Assembly: GCA_014155875.1 (NCBI GenBank)
Contig: JACEFZ010017682.1
Location: 27,043-91,042, forward strand
Source: Cepaea nemoralis
Taxonomy: Eukaryota > Mollusca > Gastropoda > Stylommatophora > Helicidae
DNA length: 64,000 bases
Direction of reading: 5' to 3'
Under the pieces are notes generated by a model, which had not been told where the DNA came from, did not search any database, and worked only from the letters and a program-made list of their open reading frames with translations. Made by a program: the position numbers and the translations under genes. Below, in pieces: positions 51,240 to 62,200 of this stretch (its first letter is position 1; every line of letters starts with the position of its first letter).

Positions 51240-52570
51240 GCGGTAACCAGGTCAGAAACGCAGAAACAAAAAGATGACCTGCAAGAAGAAATGCTACAAC
51301 TGATAACACCAAGTGGTACCCTAAACAACACCACGAAGCAAAATTTCATAAAGGCGCAACTCGCCGATCCATCTATCTCACCCTATTTCAGATTTGTTGG
51401 CGAGAAACCAAAAATGACCAAAAACGCGTCATGGTATTTTAAACTACATAATGGTATTCTAACTAGAAATTATAATAGAGATAACCATGAAATTCAGCAA
51501 ACAGTACTACCAGTCGAACATCGACAAACAGTCCTACGAATCGCACACGAATCGCCGTTTGCTGGACATCAAGGCTATGATAAAACCAGAGCCAGAATTT
51601 TAGCTCATTTTTACTGGCCGAAATTTTGTAAAGACATTAAAAACTTTTGTCGTTCATGTACCATATTCAGCAATTAGTACGAAAGGGTAAGCATGTTACG
51701 GCTGAGGTCCAACCAACAACATTGGCCTCTAGACCATTTGAATGTGTAGCAGTATATATTGTTGGACCTTTGAACCATGTATCCAACAAAGGAAACAGAT
51801 TCATCCTAACTCTGGTGGATTTTTGTTCGAGATGGGTAGAGGTGGTAGCGCTGAAATACATAAGTTCCAAAGATGTGGTTAACGTATTTTTACATCTGTT
51901 TTCCCGTTTTGGATTCCCCCAGTACCATCTTATCAGATCGGGGAACCCAATTCATATCAGCTGCTACGCAAGTTCTTACAAAATTATTAGGAATAAAGCA
52001 GTGTTTCACAAGCCCCTACCACGCGGCGGCCAATGGTATTGTAGAGAAATAAACGGAGATTTAAAACATATGTTGGCCAAGGTAACAGCAGAAAACCCAG
52101 CAGAATGGGATACACTGTTACCAACAGTGCTGTTCACCTACCGAGAAATTCCGCATTCAAGTACGGGTTTCTCACCATTCGAACTAGTATACGGGGCTAA
52201 CCCACGAGGACCCCTAAGCATTTACCACCAGCTGGTAACCAACACCTCAGAGACCATAACACCGGTATCACCATATGAGGTAGTTACTGAAACACGCGAC
52301 AAAATTATGAGAGCGTGTACCATCGCAAAATCATCTTTGGAATCGAAAAGGACAGATCTACCGCCATTATGCCAACAAAGGTGCCAAGATCTTACACCTC
52401 GAACCAGACCAAAAAGTATTACTCCTGTTACCCGATAAAAGAAATTTACTTTTAACATCATGGCAAGGGCCATTCAGAGTGGTACGAAAGATATCAGATG
52501 TTGATTATGAAATATCGATGAAAAACAAACTCAAGATATTCCATATCAACATGCTGAAAACTTATTACTC
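51240..52570 (+). pseudogene. pol: Integrase region of pol (zinc-binding, core, GPY/F), broken
   Basis: The HHCC zinc-binding domain is in frame at 51540-51665 (LRIAHESPFAGHQGYDKTRA, HFYWPKFCKDIKNFCRSC). The core follows after a frame change: FECVAVYIVGPL at 51740-51772, where the first catalytic Asp is Tyr (codon 51755-51757). The second Asp (SDRGTQFISA, 51936) and the Glu (GIVEK, 52044) are present but in another frame, entered at a C run near 51915 and left near 52048. The C-terminal GPY/F module is at about 52440-52570 (SWQGPFRVVRKISDVDYEIS). Integrase inserts the cDNA. It lies upstream of RT, which is the notable point. Confidence 0.87.
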
Positions 52571-52586
52571 AAGACAGGAACACCAG

Positions 52587-52676
52587 ACAGAAGACGAACA
52601 CAATACAACTACACCAAGTCATCAGACAAGAGATGAACACAATACAACTACACCAAGTCATCAGACAAGAGATTAA
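52587..52676 (+). repeat. 39-bp direct repeat inside pol (about 2.3 units)
   Basis: GAACACAATACAACTACACC and AGTCATCAGACAAGAGAT repeat just after the GPY/F module, in the linker before RT. A looser third copy follows to about 52710. Confidence 0.85.
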
Positions 52677-52749
52677 CACAATGCAACTACACCTTGCAAT
52701 TAGACAGAAAATGTACTCAGCACAACCACAATCTTGAATCAAACTTACA

Positions 52750-54295
52750 ATGAATGACGACATGGAAATACCAGTTCCAACAGTAGACATAACTGCAACA
52801 ATTGACAGCATACACATAGAACCAACACTTACAGACGAACAGAAACAACAGACAATAGCATTAGTGACAGAATACAGACAGATCTTCTCAGACATCCCAG
52901 GTAGGACAGATAGAATAGAGCACTCCATTCTTCTCTCGGACTATACTCCGATAAAATGTAGACCATATTCCATCCCTTTGAATTTTAGGGTAAAAACTCG
53001 ATAAAGAAATTCTTGATTTAGAAGCGAGAGGAATAATTCAAAAGTCTCAGTCGGATTATTCATTTCCTATAGTTCTGGTAAAAAAGAAGGACTCCATGAA
53101 TCGCCTCTGCGTCGATTATAGGAAATTAAATAGTATCACAAAAATAGACGCTAGAACCTATTCCATCCTGTGAAGATCTACTCTTAAATATGGCAACATC
53201 TACCATCTTCTCAAAACTTGACCTAACTAAAGGTTATTGGCAAGTTCCTATGAATAAACATTCTATCCATCTTACTGCATTTTCAACACCTTTAGGTCTT
53301 ATGAATGGCGATTTCTTCCTTTCGGCCTACGCAATGTGCCTGCTACTTTTTTCCATCTAACTAGAGATATTTTACATGGAGTAACAGACAATCAATCATA
53401 TATAGACGACATATGCATACATACAACAGACTGGACAAAACACTTGCAAAAACTAAGACAAGTGTTCGAAAGGATAAAGGTATTTGGACTTACAGTGAAG
53501 CCAACCAAAGTGGAACTGGGCTTGGAGAAAATCGACTTCCTATGCCATACGATATCGAAAGGCCATTTAGAAACTGATAGCAAAATTGTGACAAAAATTC
53601 TAAACCTCACTATGCCAGTTACAAAAAAGCAAGTGAGAAGGTTACTTGGTCTGGTAAACTACTATAACAAATTCATCCCCAATTTAGCAGAAATTACCAG
53701 TGTTTTTTCTAATCTATTGAAGTCGAATGTCAAAATTAGTGTGAAAGATGCTAATCTAATTAATGCTATGTCAAAACTTAAGCATTGTTTTAGCAACGTC
53801 CCAATCCTTCGTTTGCCTAATCCCTTCTTACAATATTTTCTTAGGACTGATGCCAGCACAGTATCCATAGTAGGCGTCCTGGGCCAGAAATATAACGACG
53901 TCCTGCATCCTGTAATGTATGTTAGTCGGAAGATTACTCCAACTGAAGCCAAATATGGAGTCTCTGAATTGGAGGCGTTGGCGATAGTGTACTGTGTCCA
54001 TAAACTGCACCGATTTTTGGCAGGGACACATTTTTTCATCGAGACTGACAACTCCCCGCTCACTGTCATGGAGACAGGGGTCCACAAGAACAATAGAATA
54101 TATAGATGGTCCCTGATCCTCCAAAATTACTCGTTTTTGGTCAGGCACATCAGCGGCAATTGTAATAAACTAGCTGACATGCTAAGTAGACCTACGAACT
54201 TTGAGGTACCTGAACTACCAAAGGAAGACTACATAACTCCATCATCGTCTCTAACATTGGTACCAGAGTGTGAACAGACAGATGTGCCATTATAA
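52750..54295 (+). pseudogene. pol: Reverse transcriptase and RNase H region of pol
   Basis: RT opens with LTDEQKQQTIALVTEYRQIF and HSILLSDYTPIKCRPYSIPL, is shifted near 53000, and continues RGIIQKSQSDYSFPIVLVKK, RLCVDYRKLNSITKIDA; breaks lie between 53160 and 53330. From 53336 a 319-codon frame has ATFFHLTRDILHG, the catalytic YIDD at 53399-53410, TVKPTKVELGLEKIDFLCHT, the connection LLGLVNYYNKFIPN, and RNase H with FLRTDASTVS (Asp), YGVSELEALAIV (Glu), FFIETDNSPL (Asp) and NCNKLADMLSRP. These are Ty3/gypsy-type motifs. No integrase follows. The frame ends at 54293-54295. Confidence 0.9.
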
Positions 54296-56130
54296 AGAGA
54301 ACTGTCCACACGTATGGCTGACTATTTACGTCGAGTTAACATTATATTCGATACTAGTGTTTATACATTATGAATACACTCCAGGAAAATCGCGTGGAAC
54401 ATTGAACTATGATATGAACTTTAGATATTCGTAAAGGAAAGGATGCGACATCTTCAACGTGCCTGGATTAGATTAATTAGTTAGTGTAAGGAATATAAAT
54501 GTATCTATTAATATGTATATAAATATGATATGAATGTCAATGTATGTAATTGTTATGTACAATATATATATTTTTATTGCAGTTGCATATAATACTATAG
54601 TTTGTAGATGTAGTTAGTTTGTAGAAACAGAACTTTAGATTTTGTAGATTAATTACACCTTTCCCAATCCCCAATTAAATACACGTATAATTAGTCTTAA
54701 AACTAAGTACTTTAGCTTCATCACATCCCATCAGTCTTCTGATAGTCTATCATCTCACAAATTAATTTAATTAGAACAATCTATTTAGTTAACACAGTTT
54801 AAGTTACAAATATAACATCCATAAAGTTATTCTTGTACCATCTAGAATTATAAGTAGATTAAGGGAACCAACACATTTCACCCCATTTCATTTAATTATT
54901 CAAATTACCTTCCTTTAGTCAATAAATCTCAGTACACAAAATTATAGGTTAATTATAGATTAGTTAGTAGACTTAGAATATGGGCAAACAACCCACTCAA
55001 CTTATACATATTGTAAATATATATACAGTGCCAATATACCGCACTATTAATCGGCTCAAAGGTCGTCTAAAACTGAGCCAAAACTATTATACATTTTTCT
55101 TTTCATTATTTTATTTTATTTTATTTTTATTTTCCCAATACTTAATTCTCTTGTGTCATTGTAAAGTCACAATAATATTGCAATGACATATCATAACTTT
55201 TTAACATGCGAGAACAAATGTGTGAGAGACAGACGAGAGCAAGAATAGAGTGAATGAATTAAAAACAAGGCGAGTGAACAGCCGGAGAATTTTTTCCGCG
55301 CACAAGAGTTTTTATAATTTGTCTGCGTCTTAAATGTAACACATGTGCTTCTGTGATTTTTATGTGTAGTTGCCACTAATGCATTACAAGTATAGTCACA
55401 TTTTTAAGTCTCCTAGGTCGGCAAGGCAGTCACAAATTATGCTAACGCACTGATTCGTGACGGCATAAACCAACCTACGATGCTTGAAAAACTTCATTCA
55501 GTAAATTATAAACATACATCAATGTTTCTGATTTAAACATACATTAAATTTAACTAAACACGCAAACAACCAGATATACTTACAGATAAAAATGCAGACA
55601 GCAATTAAACGGAAAGGGGTATAACTCATGAACAGGGGACATCACAGACTTACAAAAAACTCTGACTTTGCATTGAAAGATTTAAACACAAACGGAAGTT
55701 AGAAAGGTGAACATTAGCACGCACACAACATGTAATAGAGTTGGAGAAACATTACATGGGGGCATGAATTTATATTCATGTATTGTGCCGTAAAACGTAC
55801 AATCTGTACGGGGTGTCGGTTAATCAACATTTTGAGAAGCAGGCCGTAATGACAATGGCTTCGGGTCGTTACAGCTCTCATATATGTAATGTAGATGAGT
55901 ATATACTCTAGCCAACAGTACAGTTGTGCAACACTGATTACTAAGCCAGTGGATAAATACGACGATGTGACATCAGACGGTCAGAAGTTAGTTATTATAC
56001 CCAGGACATGAGCACTTAACCCTACCACCACTTGACAAAATTAGACCCAACTAATTTTTAAAGGTTACGAAAGATTGTGCCACACTTATGAGCTAAAGCT
56101 GGTGACGCAATACGGAGGGGGACGAGAGCG
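54296..56130 (+). other. Long non-coding 3' region of the LTR retrotransposon
   Basis: 1.8 kb between the pol stop and the 3' LTR. It is AT-rich and has no open frame with a recognisable domain and no envelope-like signal or membrane pattern. A purine-rich tract (GGAGGGGGACGAGAGCG, about 56114-56130) directly before the 3' LTR fits a polypurine tract priming plus-strand synthesis. Confidence 0.7.
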
Positions 56131-56804
56131 TGTCAAGATGCTGGATAGGCATCAATAGAAGTAGGATAGGTATAGATAGAATTAGGACAGGACAGAGGAA
56201 AGTAAAGGACCGAGACAGGACATAATAAGGACCTTTACAATAGAATAGATAGAGAGAGACAGTATAGGGAGATAGAACTCCAAACGAGTGTTAGGACCAG
56301 ACCTAGACAGGACACACATGTGTCATAGTTAGGACATGACTAGGACATACCGGGATTAACTCCCGACATAGGACAGAGTATAGTAATCACGGGGACTACC
56401 CGTAAACAGACTGAACTCTAGTATAGCGGTAGGCTACGAGGACTGGACCACCAAACTACGTGACAAGTAATCCCGCACGCTGTGCGGCTGACCGCACGAG
56501 ATCGGGGTACGAGGAGCTGGACGAAGCTGTGAATTCAGACAGACCGGGACGGACAGTGAGAGCGACAGGATCTTCTGTGTTTACCCTCGCCAGTTGTGTA
56601 GTTTAGAGAGGACATAGTATGTGTAGCTAATATTGAGAATGTATTTGAGTGTTGAATGCCAGTGGTGTATGCTCGGAAGACGAGCCCTGTAATATGTATA
56701 TATTAAAGTGCGATTCTTTTCATCCATTCACACAAAGACGTGTTTGTAATTATGAGGTGTCAATGAAGGAACCAGTGTGCTTGTATGAATTCAGGTTGTT
56801 GACA
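56131..56804 (+). repeat. 3' LTR of the LTR retrotransposon
   Basis: 674 bp, TGTCAAGATG to GTTGTTGACA, with TG and CA termini. It is followed by the target-site duplication GACAT and then the interrupted ~66-bp host repeat. Confidence 0.93.
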
Positions 56805-56995
56805 GACATAAAGATAGACTTTCATATAAAAACACGCCCCACTGGGCGTGTCCTGGGAACAGAAAGCAACGATATAAAGATAGACTTTCATATACAAACA
56901 CGCCCCACTGGGCGTGTCCTGGGAACAGAAAGCAACGATATAAAGATAGACTTTCATATACAAACACACCCCACTGGGTGTGTCCTAACATGGCA
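56805..56995 (-). repeat. ~66-bp minisatellite copying the TPR exon 1 acceptor (right part)
   Basis: Nearly three more units of the array at 47984-48072, with GGGAACAGAAAGCAACGATA on the plus strand. It includes the palindromic-looking CGCCCCACTGGGCG. A plus frame over it reaches 57098 but has no domain. Confidence 0.9.
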
Positions 56996-57064
56996 GTGTG
57001 TGATGGACAAACCTCCGTGTGTTCATCAACCCCAACTGCTGCTTCTTATTCTTGGTATCGCGGA

Positions 57065-57335
57065 GCCAGGACGCCAGCCTGCCGGTCGATGGTCGTGAGT
57101 TCCAGTTCGCCAGGACGCTAGCCTGCCGGTCGATGGTCGTGAGTTCCAGTTCGCCAGGACGCTAGCCTGCCGGTCGATGGTCGTGAGTTCCAGTTCGCCA
57201 GGACGCTAGCCTGCCGGTCGATGGTCGTGAGTTCCAGTTCGCCAGGACGCTAGCCTGCCGGCCGGTGGTCGTGAGTTCCAGTTCGCCAGGACGCTAGCCT
57301 GCCGGCCGGTGGTCGTGAGTTCCAGTTCGCCAGGA
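57065..57335. repeat. 44-bp GC-rich minisatellite (6 units)
   Basis: Units GCCAGGACGCTAGCCTGCCG plus GTCGATGGTCGTGAGTTCCA plus GTTC. The last two units have GCCGG(C/T)G variants. The minus strand has CGACCGGCAGG, a possible acceptor, but I found no exon that fits the phase of TPR exon 1. Confidence 0.93.
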
Positions 57336-57384
57336 GGGACATGTTTTAGAAACTAGCATGGACTCCCGGTGTACAATATTAACA

Positions 57385-59215
57385 ATATCATTTGTTATGT
57401 ACAACACTGAACCACATCACATAGTACATACAACACTGAACCACATCACATAGTACATACAACACTGAACCACATCACATAGTACATACAACACTGAACC
57501 ACATCACATAGTACATACAACACTGAACCACATCACATAGTACATACAACACTGAACCACATCACATAGTACATACAACACTGAACCACATCACATAGTA
57601 CATACAACACTGAACCACATCACATAGTACATACAACACTGAACCACATCACATAGTACATACAACACTGAACCACATCACAGAATACGTACAACACTGA
57701 ACCACATCACAGAATACGTACAACACTGAACCACATCACAGAATACGTACAACACTGAACCACATCACAGAATACGTACAACACTGAACCACATCACAGA
57801 ATACGTACAACACTGAACCACATCACATAGTACATACAACACTGAACCACATCACATAGTACATACAACACTGAACCACATCACAGAATACGTACAACAC
57901 TGAACCACATCACATAGTACATACAACACTGAACCACATCACATAGTACATACAACACTGAACCACATCACATAGTACATACAACACTGAACCACATCAC
58001 AGAAGTACATACAACACTGAACCACATCACATAGTACATACAACACTGAACCACATCACATAGTACGTACAACACTGAACCACATCACATAGTACATACA
58101 ACACTGAACCACATCACAGAATACGTACAACACTGAACCACATCACATAGTACATACAACACTGAACCACATCACATAGTACGTACAACACTGAACCACA
58201 TCACAGAATACGTACAACACTGAACCACATCACAGAATACGTACAACACTGAACCACATCACAGAATACGTACAACACTGAACCACATCACAGAATACGT
58301 ACAACACTGAACCACATCACAGAATACGTACAACACTGAACCACATCACAGAATACGTACAACACTGAACCACATCACAGAATACGTACAACACTGAACC
58401 ACATCACAGAATACGTACAACACTGAACCACATCACAGAATACGTACAACACTGAACCACATCACAGAATACGTACAACACTGAACCACATCACAGAATA
58501 CGTACAACACTGAACCACATCACAGAATACGTACAACACTGAACCACATCACATAGTACTTACAACACTGAACCACATCACATAGTACGTACAACACTGA
58601 ACCACATCACATAGTACATACAACACTGAACCACATCACATAGTACATACAACACTGAACCACATCACATAGTACGTACAACACTGAACCACATCACAGA
58701 ATACGTACAACACTGAACCACATCACATAGTACGTACAACACTGAACCACATCACAGAATACGTACAACACTGAACCACATCACAGAATACGTACAACAC
58801 TGAACCACATCACATAGTACATACAACACTGAACCACATCACAGAATACGTACAACACTGAACCACATCACAGAATACGTACAACACTGAACCACATCAC
58901 AGAATACGTACAACACTGAACCACATCACAGAGTACGTACAACACTGAACCACATCACAGAATACGTACAAACACTGAACCACATCACAGAATACGTTCA
59001 ACACTGAACCACTCACAGAGTACGTACAACACTGAACCACATCACAGAGTACGTACAACACTGAACCACATCACAGAATACGTACAACACTGAACCACAT
59101 CACAGAATACGTACAACACTGAACCACATCACAGAATACGTACAACACTGAACCACATCACAGAATACGTACAACACTGAACCACATCACAGAATACGTA
59201 CAACACTGAACCACA
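57385..59215. repeat. 29-bp satellite, well-ordered part (about 63 units)
   Basis: Core ACAACACTGAACCACATCAC then (ATAGTACAT or AGAATACGT). The two variants occur in blocks and interspersed. Length is nearly invariant until about 58960. Confidence 0.96.
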
Positions 59216-62200
59216 TCACAGTAGACAACAACACTACCACATACAGAATACGTACAACCAACCACACAAAAAAACAACACAAACCCCACAAAAACAAAAA
59301 ACAACAACAACTACAAAAAACACCCCACAATACTACAACCAACCACACAAGTACTACAACACAAACCCCCACACAAAAAACAACAACACATCAAAATACA
59401 CACACTAAACCCCATCACAATAATACAACACTGAACCACATCACAATACTACAAAACTGAACCCCATCACAAATACTACAACACTGAACCACATCACAGA
59501 ATACGTACAACATGAACCAATCACAGATAACAACACTGAACCACAAAAAAACACAACACAAACCCCACACAAAACAACAAAACCACACAAAGCATACAAC
59601 CAACCACCACAAATACAACCAACCACACACAGAAACCCAAAACTGAACCATCACAAAACACACAACCCATACAAAAACACAACCAACCACCACAAAAACA
59701 ACACTACCACATCACAATACACAACACTGAAACAACACCAAAACTACAAAACACCACACAGAATACACAACAAACACATCACAGATACTAACACTGACCA
59801 CTCACAAATACGACAACACTAACCACACACATAGACAACAATAACAACACAATAATACAAAACAACCAACCAAAATAGTACACAAACACCACACAATAGT
59901 ACATACAACAAACCAATCCCCAAATACAAACACAACCACACACATATACAACAACACAACCACTAAAAATCAACACAACCCACATCACAAGTACAACAAC
60001 ACTGAACCACATCACAATCCACAAATGAACCACACAAAATACAACAACACTGACCACATCACATAATCAAACTAACCCCAAAAACAACATACACAACCAC
60101 ACAAACACACATAAAATGAAACAACACAACACAAAACTACAACACTGAACCATCACAGAATACACAACACTGAACCACAAACACAAATACACAACACACC
60201 ACATCACAATACACAACACTACCACACCAACGTACAACATAAACCCAAAAAAAAACAACACGAACCCCACAACAGAATACACAACACGAACCACAACAAT
60301 ACACAACACAAACCCCATCACAGAATACGACAACAAACCACATCACAAATCACAACACAACCACATACAATACACAACAAACCACTCACAATACAACAAC
60401 ACAACCAATCACAAAACGTACAACACTGAACCACATCACAGAATAAACAACACAACCACACACAAATACGACAACTAAAACACACCATACATACAAACGA
60501 AAACATCAAACTACAACACTGAAAAACATCACAAAACACAAAAACCACACACTAGACAAAACACGAAAATCACAACATCACTGAACCACATCACAGAATA
60601 CTACAACCTAAACCCCAAACACAAAAAAACCTGAACCACATCCCAATACACAACAATGAACCACAAAAAAAACAACAACCACACACAAACGACAACACTG
60701 AACCACCACAAATACGTAAACACAACCACAACAAATACACACAACAATCACAGAAACGACACACAAACCCCACACAGAATACTACAACACTGAACCCTCA
60801 CAGATACTACAACACAACACTCACAAATCACAACACAACCACTAAAAAAACCACAACACACACAAAAAATACAAACACAACCACATCACAATCACAAAAC
60901 TGAACCAACACAGAAATAAACAACACCAACCAATACACAACATAACACACACAATACCAAACTGAAACCCCTCACAAATACCACAACCGACCAAAAACAA
61001 AATACACACCGAACCACACACAGAATTTCACAAACTGAACCACATCACAGAAACTACAACGAACCACATCACAGAATAAAAACAACCACACAAAACAAAC
61101 ACAACACTACAAACACAACATGAACCACACAAAATATACAACACTGAACCAATCACAGAATACGTACAACACTGAACACATCACAAAACTACAACACTGA
61201 ACCACATCACAGAATACAACCAACACAAAACACAACAAACACAACACGAACCACACACAAAACACAAACAACACACACACCAAAACAACAACACTGAACC
61301 CACACAAACGTACAAACCAACACAAACACAACACTGAACCAATCACAGATACTACAACACAACCACATACAAATACACAACACAACCACCACGAACACCC
61401 AAAACTAACCCACACAAAAATACAAAAAACCACATCACAATGAAACACAACAATACAAAAACCAAAATACCAAACAAGAAACACCTAACACATCACAAAT
61501 ACGACAAACTAAACCCCTCACAATACAAAAACTGAACCACTCACAGAATACGTACAACATAACCACATCACAAATACTACAAACTAAACCCCAACAAATA
61601 CGTACAACACTGAACCACATCACAGAAAACAAACCAACCAAAACCACAAATACAACACAAACCCCATCACAATAAAAAACACTGAACCCACACACATACT
61701 ACAACACTGAAACCACTCACAAATACACAAACACAACCCACAACAAAACAACAACACAACCACACAAATACATACAACACAACCATCACAAATACAACAA
61801 CACTAACCACCACAAAAAAATAAACAAACCACAACATAAAAACAAACAACCACCACAATACTACAACAAACCACACACAAACAAAAACACTGAACCACAT
61901 CCAAACTACAAACACTGAACCCAACAACATACCCAAAACCGAACCACAACAAGATACAACACTACCACTCACAAACAAACACTAAACCACAACAAACACA
62001 ACACGAACCCCAACAATACAACCAAAAAACCCCAATAACAACCTGAACCACACAAATAGTACAACACAAAACACACAACAAGAATACACAACACTGAACC
62101 ACCAAAATACACAACACGAAACCCCCAAGAAAAACACAACTAACCACACAACATAAAACAAACAACCACCCCTGAACATCACAAAACAAAACACCCCCCC

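Larger units (their letters stand above)
48073..56804 (+). mobile_element. Ty3/gypsy-group LTR retrotransposon with integrase before RT (Gmr1-like order)
   Basis: An 8,732-bp element with two ~675-bp LTRs, a tRNA primer site and a 5-bp target-site duplication GACAT (48068-48072 and 56805-56809). Domains run gag, protease, integrase, RT, RNase H. Most Ty3/gypsy elements have integrase last; integrase before RT is the Ty1/copia order and is known among Ty3/gypsy only in the Gmr1-like group, first described in cod. The RT and RNase H motifs and the GPY/F module of integrase are Ty3/gypsy-type. Coding is broken by in-frame stops and frameshifts. It lies antisense to the host TPR gene, inside an intronic minisatellite. 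Confidence 0.9.

Noticed and set aside
51755..52046. Integrase lacking all three catalytic acids
   Set aside because: Only the first Asp is replaced; the second Asp and the Glu are present in a neighbouring frame after a frameshift.
54296..56130. Envelope gene in the 3' region of the LTR retrotransposon
   Set aside because: No open frame with a signal peptide, cleavage site or membrane anchor is visible on the plus strand.
56995..57100. Minus-strand exon ending in the SWLRDTKNKKQQLGL region, upstream of TPR exon 1
   Set aside because: Its possible donors leave a phase that does not fit TPR exon 1, and the acceptor would lie in a minisatellite.
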